NCBI GenBank assembly: GCA_017547245.1
Contig: JAFYQD010000007.1
Span: 78,508-142,507 of the forward strand
Direction: 5' to 3'
Length of the DNA: 64,000 bases
From: Oscillospiraceae bacterium
GTDB lineage: Bacteria; Bacillota; Clostridia; Oscillospirales; Ruminococcaceae
The notes under the pieces are model-generated. The model made no database searches, was not told where the DNA came from, and was given only the letters and a program-made list of their open reading frames with translations. Shown piece by piece: positions 43,249-51,480 of the stretch. Positions within the stretch are counted from its first letter, which is position 1; each line of letters begins with the position of its first letter. Position numbers and translations under genes: made by a program.

Positions 43249-43448
43249 TTTTCTTCCTCCTCGTAAACAAATATGTTTTCGATGGGTTGGCCAAAATAGT
43301 TGGCCAGCTTAAAGGCCAGCGGCAGCGAGGCTGTGTAGCGTCCGCCCTCCAGCGAGATAATGGTCTGGCGCGAAACACCAACGGCATTGGCCAGATCTTC
43401 CTGTGTAATCTGTGCTGCCCTGCGCAGTTCGGCGATATTGTTTTTCAA
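43245..43448 (-). CDS. Small XRE-family transcriptional regulator
   Basis: 67 residues, essentially one helix-turn-helix (ELRRAAQITQEDLANAVGVSRQTIISLEGG) with the tail typical of the YvaO/HipB-like short regulators. TTG start at 43448 behind GGAGGTGA. A perfect 16-bp palindrome (43468-43483) lies at the predicted transcription start, indicating autorepression. Confidence 0.92.
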   Translation of the reverse strand: MKNNIAELRRAAQITQEDLANAVGVSRQTIISLEGGRYTASLPLAFKLANYFGQPIENIFVYEEEEK

Positions 43449-43467
43449 TATGTCACCTCCATGAAAA

Positions 43468-43483
43468 GTAAAGTTAACTTTAC
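43468..43483. promoter_or_regulatory. Perfect palindromic operator of the XRE gene
   Basis: GTAAAGTTAACTTTAC is its own reverse complement over all 16 bases. It sits between the -10 box (TATACT, 43491-43496) and the RBS, right at the expected start site. Confidence 0.8.
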
Positions 43484-43490
43484 AATAAGC

Positions 43491-43519
43491 AGTATAGCCT
43501 GTGTCGTACCAAATGTCAA
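43491..43519 (-). promoter_or_regulatory. Promoter of the XRE-membrane protein operon
   Basis: Minus strand TTGACA (43514-43519), 17-base spacer, TATACT (43491-43496). Confidence 0.82.
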
Positions 43520-43586
43520 GTTTGTTTTACATTATGGCAAAAAATAACGGCCGCTGTCCCCAATGGGCAGAGGCCGTTTTGCTTGT

Positions 43587-44729
43587 TTACAGTACTTCCG
43601 AATAGTTTCCAAGGAAGACAAACTCATCCATTTCGTCCTGCAGGTCGGCCAGCAAAGCCTTAACCGAAGGGTCACCCACCCAGCCTTCCAGGTCAAAATA
43701 AAAGCGGAACTCAAAGTCCGAACCGGGAATGGGACGGGATTCCAGTTTGGTCAGGTTCAGCTCCAGACTGGCAAAACGTGTGATCAGCCGGTACAGCGAG
43801 CCGGGCTGATGGGGCAGCGTGACCATCAGGCTGATTTTGTCGGCGCCGGGGTATATTTCAGGTTTGCTGCTGATGCAGATAAAACGGGTATAGTTGCTGT
43901 CGCTGTTCTGCATACGGTCCTGCAGCACCTTCAAACCATACAATCCGGCACAGTTGCGGCTGGAAAGGGCAGCAATGTCGTCACGTCCGCTTTCGGCCAC
44001 CATGCGGGCGGCTGCGGCGGTGTTTTCACAAACGGTCACCTTGATTTCGGGATGGGCTGCCAAAAACTTCGAACACTGGTTCAGTGCCTGTTCGTGCGAT
44101 GCAATTTCTTTGATGTCCGAAATTTTTACGCCGGGACGTGCCAACAGGCAATGGCTTACCTTCAGGCGGATGCCTCGGACAATCTGGAAATTGTATTCCT
44201 TCATCAGGTCATAAACTGCTGTTACCGAACCTGCCGAGCTGTTTTCGATGGGAAGAATACCGTACTGGCACATTCCCTTGGCCACAGCATGGAAAACATC
44301 GTCAAACCGATGGAAGTAGATGATGCTGGGGGTCTTGAAAAGCTTTTCACAGGCCAGCTGGCTGTATGCGCCCTCTACGCCCTGGCAGGCCACCACAGCC
44401 TTGGTGGGGAAGCGGTCGGCAGCTTGTGCCAGACTTTGGTCAATCTGGGCACACAGGGCAGATTCGCCTCCGGTCAGGCTGTGCTGATAGGAGCGGCTGA
44501 CATCAAACATGGTGGCATACAGCACACGGATGTATCCTTCCAGTTCTTCACCGCACAGGTCCACCATGCGTGAAAGCACTTCTCGTTCACGGCCGGTGTT
44601 CAGAATGGGCAGGTTGTTTTCTTTCTTAAAACGGGCAATGTCAGCGGCCAAGCCCATGCGCTGGCAGAAAAGGTCGGCCATCTGGCTGTCAATCGCATCT
44701 ATTTTTTCACGAATCTCTTTCGAATTCAT
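43587..44729 (-). CDS. pheA: Bifunctional chorismate mutase/prephenate dehydratase
   Basis: Makes phenylpyruvate from chorismate, the committed phenylalanine branch. 380 residues. An AroQ-type chorismate mutase domain (1-85, IREKIDAIDSQMADLFCQRM) is followed by prephenate dehydratase (about 110-290, GVEGAYSQLA, ILPIENSSAGSV, TRFICI) and a C-terminal ACT domain with the ESRP motif (KLESRPIPG), which binds phenylalanine for feedback inhibition. Start at 44729 follows AAAGGAC. Last gene of the aromatic operon, which is led by a Phe/Tyr-rich leader peptide. Confidence 0.96.
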   Translation of the reverse strand: MNSKEIREKIDAIDSQMADLFCQRMGLAADIARFKKENNLPILNTGREREVLSRMVDLCGEELEGYIRVLYATMFDVSRSYQHSLTGGESALCAQIDQSLAQAADRFPTKAVVACQGVEGAYSQLACEKLFKTPSIIYFHRFDDVFHAVAKGMCQYGILPIENSSAGSVTAVYDLMKEYNFQIVRGIRLKVSHCLLARPGVKISDIKEIASHEQALNQCSKFLAAHPEIKVTVCENTAAAARMVAESGRDDIAALSSRNCAGLYGLKVLQDRMQNSDSNYTRFICISSKPEIYPGADKISLMVTLPHQPGSLYRLITRFASLELNLTKLESRPIPGSDFEFRFYFDLEGWVGDPSVKALLADLQDEMDEFVFLGNYSEVL

Positions 44730-44755
44730 AATGTTCTGTCCTTTCCTGACATTGA

Positions 44756-45829
44756 TCAGTCCATCAAAACATCCAGCAGAGCCAGGGCTGCCGCTGCTTC
44801 CACACAGGGGACAGCTCTCAGCGCCACACATGGGTCGTGGCGTCCCGTCACCTGCAGGGTGTCGTTTTGGCCGGTGGCAAGGTTAACGGTCTGCTGTTCT
44901 TTGGCAATGCTGGGGGTGGGCTTAAAGGCCATGCGGAAGATAAGGGGCATGCCCGAGGTGATACCGCCCAACACGCCACCATGGTTGTTTGTGGCGGTTT
45001 TTACATTGCCGTTGTTGTCGTAATAATAGGGGTCGTTGTTCTGGCTTCCCATAAGCGAGGCACTGCCAAACCCTGCGCCAAATTCCAAACCCTTTACAGC
45101 AGGAATGGACCAAAGCATGGGGGCCATGCGGCACTCAAGTCCGCCAAACAGTGCATCGCCCAAACCGACAGGCAGACCGGTTACGGCACATTCTACAATG
45201 CCGCCCACCGAATCCATCTGGGCTCTGGCGTTTTCAATTTCAGCCATCATGGCCTCGCCTGCGGCGTCGTCAAGAACGGGGAACTCTTTTTCTGCGGCTG
45301 CGTGCAGCTGTGCAGAGGGGTCAACAGGGTCGAAGGAACGATCCTTCACATCATGAACCGCCAGCAGATGGGCGCCTATTTCAATGCCCTGTTTTTTCAA
45401 AATCTGCAGTGCCACCGCTCCGGCAAAACACAGGGGAGCGGTCAAACGGGCCGAAAACTGTCCGCCGCCGCGCAGGTCAAAGGCCTGGCCGAATTTTACC
45501 CTTGCAGTATAGTCGGCGTGGCCGGGACGGGGCTTGTCCTGCAGGTTGGAGTAATCGCCCGAACGGATGTTGGTGTTTCTGATTTCGGCGCTGATGGGAG
45601 CACCACAGGTCACGCCGTCCACAATGCCCGAAAGGATTTCGGGACGGTCGGGTTCTTTGCGGCTGGTGGCCAGTTTTCCGCCGGGGGCTCGGCGGTTCAT
45701 AAAGGCCTGAACCTCATCCATATCAATGTGTTCTCCTGCAGGAATGCCTTCCAGCACCACACCGATGGCGGGGGCGTGGCTTTGGCCATACAGGGTAACA
45801 CGCAGGTTGTTTCCGTAGTTATAGGACAT
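44756..45829 (-). CDS. aroC: Chorismate synthase
   Basis: Final step of the shikimate pathway (EPSP to chorismate), needs reduced FMN. 357 residues. It begins NNLRVTLYGQSHAPAIGVVLEG, has PGHADYTARVKFG and AFKPTPSIAKEQQTV. The start overlaps the aroA stop by 11 bases, with GGGAGGA inside aroA; translationally coupled. Confidence 0.97.
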   Translation of the reverse strand: MSYNYGNNLRVTLYGQSHAPAIGVVLEGIPAGEHIDMDEVQAFMNRRAPGGKLATSRKEPDRPEILSGIVDGVTCGAPISAEIRNTNIRSGDYSNLQDKPRPGHADYTARVKFGQAFDLRGGGQFSARLTAPLCFAGAVALQILKKQGIEIGAHLLAVHDVKDRSFDPVDPSAQLHAAAEKEFPVLDDAAGEAMMAEIENARAQMDSVGGIVECAVTGLPVGLGDALFGGLECRMAPMLWSIPAVKGLEFGAGFGSASLMGSQNNDPYYYDNNGNVKTATNNHGGVLGGITSGMPLIFRMAFKPTPSIAKEQQTVNLATGQNDTLQVTGRHDPCVALRAVPCVEAAAALALLDVLMD

Positions 45830-47075
45830 CGATTTTTCCTCCCAAACGGCGGTATTCTTCCCAGAACAGAGGGTAGGATTTGCTTACGGCCTGGGCGTTG
45901 CGTATGACAACGGGGCCGCTGCATCCGCAGGCTGCAATGGCCAGCGCCATTGCCATACGGTGGTCGCCAAAGCTGTCGCATTCGCCGCCGCGCAGGCTGC
46001 CGGGATGTACCAACAGGCTGTCGGCGGTTTCCTCCACACAGCCGCCCAATGCGGTAATTGCGTCGGCACAGGCTGACAGACGGTCACTTTCTTTGTCACG
46101 CAGACGTGCGCCGCCTGTCATATAAAGCTTCTGGCCTCCTGCGGCGCAAAGCAGCGCCAGCATGGGGGCAAGGTCGGGCACCTGCAAAATGTCGGCTTCT
46201 ATGGGTTGACAGATGCGTCCGCATGAGCGGATGCCCGTTTCTTCCACCCGACAGGGGGCGCCCATTTGGTTCAGCATATCCACAAAGGCTTTGTCGCCCT
46301 GGGTCGAGTCAAGCTCCAGCCCGGTAGAGAGGATATCTCCCCCCAATGCACCGGCTGCCAGCCAGAAGGCTGCGCCCGACCAGTCGCCTTCTGCGGCAAG
46401 GGTTCCGGGACTCCGGTAGGTTTGCCCTCCGCCGATATTCCAACCGTTTTCCACAATATCTATCGTTACCCCAAACCGCTTCATCAGGTGGATGGTCAGG
46501 TCAACATAGGCCGAAGACTGCAAAGGGGTGGTCAGGCGGATCTGACTGTTGCCTTTCAGCAGGGGAAGGGCCATCAGCAGGCCGGTAATAAACTGGCTGC
46601 TGACATCGCCGGGAAGAACAAATTTGCCGCCGGTCAGCTTGCCGTTTATTGTGATGGGCAAACCGTCGGGGCGGTCTGTGGTGCATCCATGGCGGTTCAG
46701 CTCTTTTACCAGTGCTGCAATGGTGCGCTGGGGCAAACGTCCGTGTCCTTCAAACCTGCCGCCGCAGCCCAGCGCAGCTGCCACAGGCAGCAAAAAGCGA
46801 AGGGTACTGCCGCTTTCGCCGCAGTCCAGCAGGGGCAGCTTGTCTGCGGCGGCACCGGGAGTCAGCAAAAAGCCGTCACCCGTTTCTTCCACACCACAGC
46901 CCAGGGCAGCCAGACAGCGGCCGGTGGCGGTCATGTCATCATTTTTGCTGTTCAGCAGCAAATGGGTGGGGGTGCTGCACAGCGCAGCCATTATCATGAT
47001 ACGGTGGGCTGCCGATTTGGAAGATACCGCCTCTACGCTGCCTTTCAAAACCGCTGGGGTAATGCGAATATCCAT
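45819..47075 (-). CDS. aroA: 3-phosphoshikimate 1-carboxyvinyltransferase (EPSP synthase)
   Basis: Transfers enolpyruvyl from PEP to shikimate-3-phosphate. 418 residues. It has SKSAAHRIMIMAAL at the N-terminus, the PEP-site region CGESGSTLRFLLPVAAALG, and GDHRMAMALAIA near the end. RBS AAGGAGC. Between aroB and aroC. Confidence 0.97.
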   Translation of the reverse strand: MDIRITPAVLKGSVEAVSSKSAAHRIMIMAALCSTPTHLLLNSKNDDMTATGRCLAALGCGVEETGDGFLLTPGAAADKLPLLDCGESGSTLRFLLPVAAALGCGGRFEGHGRLPQRTIAALVKELNRHGCTTDRPDGLPITINGKLTGGKFVLPGDVSSQFITGLLMALPLLKGNSQIRLTTPLQSSAYVDLTIHLMKRFGVTIDIVENGWNIGGGQTYRSPGTLAAEGDWSGAAFWLAAGALGGDILSTGLELDSTQGDKAFVDMLNQMGAPCRVEETGIRSCGRICQPIEADILQVPDLAPMLALLCAAGGQKLYMTGGARLRDKESDRLSACADAITALGGCVEETADSLLVHPGSLRGGECDSFGDHRMAMALAIAACGCSGPVVIRNAQAVSKSYPLFWEEYRRLGGKIDVL

Positions 47076-47092
47076 AAAGGTTGCTCCTTGTT

Positions 47093-48151
47093 TCAGGCGT
47101 TCAGTCCGTCGTCAATCCATGCGGACAGTTCTTCCACCGGCACAGGCATCAGCACGGTGCTGCCAATGGCTTTGGGAACCACCAGCGTAATGCTGCCGCC
47201 CTGACGCTTTTTGTCACGCAGCGCAGCTTCCAGAAGTTGTTCCCGTTTATAGGGGCACTCAACGGGCAGGCCGCAGGCCTTCAAAGCGTTGGTAAGGCGG
47301 GGCAGGGCAGAAGCCTCGCACAGACCGCGTGCAATGGCTGCACGGGTTATCAGTACCATGCCGATGGCTACGCCATGGCCATGGGTCAATGCAAAATTGC
47401 CGGCACGTTCGATGGCGTGGCCAAGGGTGTGCCCAAGGTTCAGCAGCTGTCGGCTGCCGGTATCGTGTTCATCTTCGGCCACAATGCGGCCTTTCATTTC
47501 CACGCAGCGGGTCACAATTTCTTTCATACTGCTGCGCAAGCCGCCCTGTTCCAGCATTGCAAACAGTTCTGCATCGCCCAGAACGCCGTATTTTACGCAT
47601 TCGGCAGCGCCGTCGGCCATCAGGTCGTCGTTGAGTACCGCCAGAATATCGGTATCGCAAATTACCAGCGAAGGCTGCCAGAAAGCACCGGTCAGGTTTT
47701 TGCCGGCCTGCAGGTTGACCGCTGTTTTGCCGCCTACCGAAGAATCCACAGCGGCCAGCAGGGTGGTGGGTACCTGAACAAAGGGGATGCCGCGCAGATA
47801 GCTGGAAGCGGCAAACCCGGCGGTGTCACCAACAATGCCGCCGCCCAGGGCAACCACAAGGTCACCACGGGTCAGGGGGATGGAAGCGAAGAATTCCAAA
47901 AGATCGGAAAGGGTTTCAAGATTTTTGTGGGCCTCGCCCTGCCGGAATACTATACGCTGGACCGCAAAGCCTGCCTGTTTCAGCGATGCTTCGGCGGTGT
48001 CGGCCAGATGGGTGGGAACGCCATCATCGGTAACAACAGCGACCGAACAGGGGGCATGCACTTCACGAATCAACTGTCCGCACTGCTTCAGCAGTCCGGC
48101 TTCAATCAGTACGTCATAGGGCCTTCCGGCCGCAATATGAATGGTCGACAT
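47093..48151 (-). CDS. aroB: 3-dehydroquinate synthase
   Basis: NAD- and metal-dependent conversion of DAHP to 3-dehydroquinate, second step of the shikimate pathway. 352 residues. It contains VALGGGIVGDTAGFAAS, DSSVGGKTAVN, and the metal ligands in the LNLGHTLGHAIE region. RBS GAGAGG. In the operon between tyrA and aroA. Confidence 0.97.
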   Translation of the reverse strand: MSTIHIAAGRPYDVLIEAGLLKQCGQLIREVHAPCSVAVVTDDGVPTHLADTAEASLKQAGFAVQRIVFRQGEAHKNLETLSDLLEFFASIPLTRGDLVVALGGGIVGDTAGFAASSYLRGIPFVQVPTTLLAAVDSSVGGKTAVNLQAGKNLTGAFWQPSLVICDTDILAVLNDDLMADGAAECVKYGVLGDAELFAMLEQGGLRSSMKEIVTRCVEMKGRIVAEDEHDTGSRQLLNLGHTLGHAIERAGNFALTHGHGVAIGMVLITRAAIARGLCEASALPRLTNALKACGLPVECPYKREQLLEAALRDKKRQGGSITLVVPKAIGSTVLMPVPVEELSAWIDDGLNA

Positions 48152-48170
48152 GGCAAAAACCTCTCAATAC

Positions 48171-49016
48171 TCAGTCTTCGGGGTCGGGGTCGGTGGTTTC
48201 CTTCAACTCACGGCCTTCGCGCAGCAGGCGCTGCAGGGCTTCGGCGTCCTTTTCGGCAATGGCTTTGCTGTATTCCTGCAGATGTGCAATCAGCGAATCC
48301 AGCTCGGTGCACAGTTTTTCGCTGTTGTGCAGGAACAGCTCGGTCCACATCACTTCGTTCAAACGGGCCACACGGGTCAGGTCAAGATAGCTGCCAGCCG
48401 AAAAACCGTGGTGGCACTGGGCGCCGGGGCTTTTTACATAGGCGTTGGAAACCACATGGGCCAGCTGGCTGGTATAGGCGATCATCTGGTCGTGCTTTTC
48501 GGGGGTGGTGATGACCACCTGCTTAAAGCCCAGCTTCAAACAGAACTGTTTGGTGTTTTCCACAATTTCCAGGGGAATGTAGGAGTAGGGGGTCAGAATC
48601 ATCGAGGCGTTGGCAAACAAATCAGTTTTGGCATATTCAAAGCCCGAATATTCACGTCCGGCCATGGGGTGCCCGCCAATAAACCACAGCTTTTTGTTAT
48701 AGCAAAAATCATGCAGAGGTTCACACACAGCCTGCTTTACGCCGCAGCAGTCCACAATTACGGCATCCTTTTTAAACAGAGCAGAATTCTGTTTGATAAA
48801 ATCGACTGCAGCATCGGGATACAGGGCAATAAACACCATGTCGCATTCTTTCAGATTGGTTTCATTCATGGCTTCGTCCACGGCGTTCAGCATCAAAGCC
48901 TTGTTCAGGGTGGTGGGCGAAATATCGTGGCCGATCACGTGTGCGTCGGTGTGGTTCTTTATGGTTTTGGCCAGCGAGCCGCCAATCAGGCCCAGGCCGA
49001 TGATTCCTATTTTCAT
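48171..49016 (-). CDS. tyrA: Prephenate dehydrogenase
   Basis: NAD(P)-dependent oxidation of prephenate to 4-hydroxyphenylpyruvate, the tyrosine branch. 281 residues. Rossmann motif IGIIGLGLIGGSLAKTI at the start, and the prephenate-site stretch GGHPMAGREYSG with its catalytic-region His. No ACT domain is fused, unlike some Firmicutes TyrA proteins, so feedback may fall on the DAHP synthase or the attenuator. RBS GGAGGTAA. Confidence 0.95.
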   Translation of the reverse strand: MKIGIIGLGLIGGSLAKTIKNHTDAHVIGHDISPTTLNKALMLNAVDEAMNETNLKECDMVFIALYPDAAVDFIKQNSALFKKDAVIVDCCGVKQAVCEPLHDFCYNKKLWFIGGHPMAGREYSGFEYAKTDLFANASMILTPYSYIPLEIVENTKQFCLKLGFKQVVITTPEKHDQMIAYTSQLAHVVSNAYVKSPGAQCHHGFSAGSYLDLTRVARLNEVMWTELFLHNSEKLCTELDSLIAHLQEYSKAIAEKDAEALQRLLREGRELKETTDPDPED

Positions 49017-49034
49017 GGTGAGTTACCTCCGGGG

Positions 49035-50048
49035 TCAGCCGATTTTTTTACCAATTACATCCAAAGCCTTGCCGATGTCGCAGGCCACATCCTCAAACTG
49101 TGCGGGAGTAAGGGACTGAGGGCCGTCGCACAGGGCCTTGGTGGGGTCGTTGTGCACTTCAATAATAAGACCGTCGGCACCGGCAACGGCGGCAGCCATC
49201 GACAGGGGCTTTACCAGACGGGAAAGACCGGTGGCATGGCTGGGGTCTACAATAACCGGCAGATGGGTCAGTTCCTTCAACAGGGGAATGGCCGAAAGGT
49301 CCAGTGTGTTGCGGGTGTAGGTTTCAAAGGTGCGGATGCCGCGTTCACAGAGGATGACGTTTTTGTTGCCACCGGCCATAATGTATTCGGCGCTCATCAG
49401 CAGCTCTTCCAGTGTGCTGGCCAAACCGCGCTTCAGCAGTATGGGCTTGTTGGTTTTGCCCAGTTCCTTCAGCAGTTCAAAGTTCTGCATATTGCGGGCG
49501 CCCACCTGAATGATATCAACCTGTTCAAACAGGGGAAGGTGGGAGGCATCCATAATTTCGGTAACGATGGGCAGACCGGTTTCGGCCTTGGCCTCCAGCA
49601 GCAGTTCGATGCCTGTGCCGCGCAAACCCTGGAAGGCATAGGGGCTGGTACGGGGCTTGAAGGCACCGCCGCGCAGCAAACCGGCGCCGGCGGCCTTTAC
49701 ACTCTTGGCCACCGAAATAATCTGGTCTTCGCTTTCTACCGAACAGGGGCCGGCAATAATCTGGAAATTGCCGCCGCCTATCTTGCGGCCGCATACGTCA
49801 ATAACGGTATCGTCGGGATGGAACTTACGGTTGGCGTTTTTATAAGGCTCCTGAATGCGCATTACGTTTTCAACAATATCCAGCGCGCGCACCAGGTCAA
49901 TATCAACGATGGAAGTATCACCCAGCAGACCCAGAATGGTGGAGTGATGGCCTACGGTAAACTTGGTTTCAATGCCAAGACCTTTCAGCCAGTGGATCAG
50001 ATTGTCGAGCTGTTTCTGTTCAGGATTTTTTTTCAGCAGGATTACCAT
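49035..50048 (-). CDS. aroF: 3-deoxy-7-phosphoheptulonate (DAHP) synthase, class I-beta
   Basis: First step of aromatic biosynthesis: PEP plus erythrose-4-phosphate. 337 residues. An N-terminal ferredoxin-like regulatory domain (about 1-70) is followed by the TIM barrel with IAGPCSVES, GGAFKPRTSPYAFQG, QVGARNMQN and VDPSHATG. The regulatory domain suggests allosteric feedback by an aromatic product. Start at 50048 follows GGAGGTC; the upstream extension belongs to the leader. First structural gene behind the attenuator, so all six genes depend on read-through. Confidence 0.96.
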   Translation of the reverse strand: MVILLKKNPEQKQLDNLIHWLKGLGIETKFTVGHHSTILGLLGDTSIVDIDLVRALDIVENVMRIQEPYKNANRKFHPDDTVIDVCGRKIGGGNFQIIAGPCSVESEDQIISVAKSVKAAGAGLLRGGAFKPRTSPYAFQGLRGTGIELLLEAKAETGLPIVTEIMDASHLPLFEQVDIIQVGARNMQNFELLKELGKTNKPILLKRGLASTLEELLMSAEYIMAGGNKNVILCERGIRTFETYTRNTLDLSAIPLLKELTHLPVIVDPSHATGLSRLVKPLSMAAAVAGADGLIIEVHNDPTKALCDGPQSLTPAQFEDVACDIGKALDVIGKKIG

Positions 50049-50111
50049 AAATTTGACCTCCGTTGTGTTTTGTCGGGTAACTTTAAGAAAAACCAAAAAC
50101 CGCCCGGCAAA

Positions 50112-50144
50112 TAAAAAACCGGATGCTCTTCACCAAGCATCCGG
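50112..50144 (-). terminator. Attenuator terminator of the aromatic operon
   Basis: Minus-strand stem CCGGATGCT/AGCATCCGG with an eight-base loop and TTTTTT after it. It lies between the leader peptide stop (50200) and the DAHP synthase start (50048), so it can only act as a conditional terminator. Confidence 0.88.
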
Positions 50145-50199
50145 CAATCGTCTAAATTCGGCAGGTGTGTTTACACATGCACTCGATCAGGAGTTTGGC

Positions 50200-50298
50200 T
50201 CACGATTCATTTTTTCCGCAGCAAAAATAGCCCGAGCTAAAGTAAAAGCCCAGGTTAAAGCTAAAGTAATACTTTTTTGCAGCAGAAATAGTGTTCAT
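50200..50298 (-). CDS. Phe/Tyr-rich leader peptide of the aromatic operon
   Basis: 32 codons with ATG start and AAAGGAG eight bases upstream. Residues 8-25 read KKYYFSFNLGFYFSSGYF: five Phe and four Tyr in residues 10-25. No other function would explain such a run so close to a promoter and terminator. A ribosome that stalls here when charged Phe- or Tyr-tRNA is short should let transcription pass the terminator at 50112-50144. This is classical leader-peptide attenuation and matches an operon containing tyrA and pheA. The competing antiterminator helix could not be assigned with certainty by eye. Confidence 0.85.
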   Translation of the reverse strand: MNTISAAKKYYFSFNLGFYFSSGYFCCGKNES

Positions 50299-50346
50299 GT
50301 GAAAAGCTCCTTTGTTTCCGGCATTTCGCCAACAAACATTATAAAA

Positions 50347-50376
50347 ATTATATGCCTGTGCGGCGCCGGTTGTCAA
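50347..50376 (-). promoter_or_regulatory. Promoter of the aromatic amino acid operon
   Basis: Minus strand TTGACA (50371-50376), 18-base spacer, TATAAT (50347-50352). Start near 50340 gives a leader of about 290 bases that contains the leader peptide and attenuator. Confidence 0.85.
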
Positions 50377-50466
50377 GAGTTTTGAAGCATTTTTTCAAAC
50401 AATTTAAAGTGCTAAAATCTTTGAGGCAAAGAAAAACACCTTTTTAGCCGGTTAAAAAGGATTTAT

Positions 50467-50495
50467 TTGCGAAAAACCAGCTTCTGTACTATACT
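50467..50495 (+). promoter_or_regulatory. trxB promoter
   Basis: TTGCGA (50467-50472), 17-base spacer, TATACT (50490-50495). Confidence 0.65.
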
Positions 50496-50551
50496 TGAGA
50501 AAAAGAAAACTACATGCTGCCCCTTGGGGCAGGCAGAGAGGAATATTGGCT

Positions 50552-51463
50552 ATGAAATATGACATCGTCATAATCGGTGCCGGCCCTGCAGGCCTCAGTG
50601 CTGCGGTTTATGCCCGTCGTGCCGGCCTTACCGTTGCTGTGCTGGAACAGAATATTTATGGTGGACAGATTGTAAATACCCCCGAGGTGGAAAACTACCC
50701 CGGTGTAGGGCGCCAGACCGGTGTTGAATTGGCCATGGCTCTTTACAATCAGGCAGCCGATACCGGTGCCGACATCGTTCTGGAAGGGGTTACCGAAGTA
50801 CGCCTGCAGCAGGACCCCAAGGTGGTTGTTACCACCGGCGGCGAATATGAGGCAGGCGCCGTCATCATTGCCAACGGTGCCAAACGCCGTTTGCTGGGCT
50901 GCCCCGGCGAAGATACCTTCTCGGGCCGCGGTGTTTCTTACTGCGCCACCTGTGACGGTGCCTTTTTCCGTGGAAAGGAAGTTTCCATTGTCGGCGGCGG
51001 CAACACCGCTCTGGAAGATGCCCTCTTCCTGGCCAACAACTGCAGCAAGGTCTATCTCATCCACCGCCGTGACCAGTTCCGCGGCAGCAAAATTCTGGTC
51101 GATGCCGTGGTGGCAAAGCAGAATATCGAAATCCTTTATGATTCCACTGTGGAAGAGGTCACCGGCAGCGATAAGGTGGAAGCCATCCGTGTGCGCAACA
51201 AACTCAGCGGAGAAGAACAGTCTCTGCCCGTTTCTGCGTTGTTTGTGGCGGTTGGCCTTGCCCCCGAAAACAGCCTGTTCACCGATCAGGTGGAACTCAG
51301 CGAAGCCGGATACATCAAGGCCGGTGAAGATTGCTGCACCAGCTGCGATGGCGTTTTTGTGGCCGGCGATACCCGCACCAAAGAACTGCGCCAGATCGTT
51401 ACCGCCGCTGCCGATGGTGCTGTGGCTGCCACTGCTGCCGCCCGCTGGCTGGATACCCATTAA
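50552..51463 (+). CDS. trxB: Thioredoxin reductase
   Basis: NADPH (or ferredoxin/NADH) dependent reduction of thioredoxin. 303 residues. FAD motif GAGPAGLSAAVYARRAGL, redox-active CATC (Cys131, Cys134), NAD(P) motif VGGGNTALEDALFLANN, and the C-terminal FAD contact GVFVAGDTRTKELRQI. HRRDQFR follows the usual HRRxxFR NADPH-binding pattern. ATG at 50552 follows AGAGAGGA. No thioredoxin gene is beside it; a 2-hydroxyacid dehydrogenase follows after 17 bases. Confidence 0.95.
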   Translation: MKYDIVIIGAGPAGLSAAVYARRAGLTVAVLEQNIYGGQIVNTPEVENYPGVGRQTGVELAMALYNQAADTGADIVLEGVTEVRLQQDPKVVVTTGGEYEAGAVIIANGAKRRLLGCPGEDTFSGRGVSYCATCDGAFFRGKEVSIVGGGNTALEDALFLANNCSKVYLIHRRDQFRGSKILVDAVVAKQNIEILYDSTVEEVTGSDKVEAIRVRNKLSGEEQSLPVSALFVAVGLAPENSLFTDQVELSEAGYIKAGEDCCTSCDGVFVAGDTRTKELRQIVTAAADGAVAATAAARWLDTH

Positions 51464-51480
51464 ACCAACAGGAGCATAAA

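Noticed and set aside
50049-50340. T-box riboswitch before the aromatic operon
   Set aside because: The conserved T-box sequence (TGGNACCGCG type) and specifier-loop layout are not visible; the Phe/Tyr leader peptide explains the region better.
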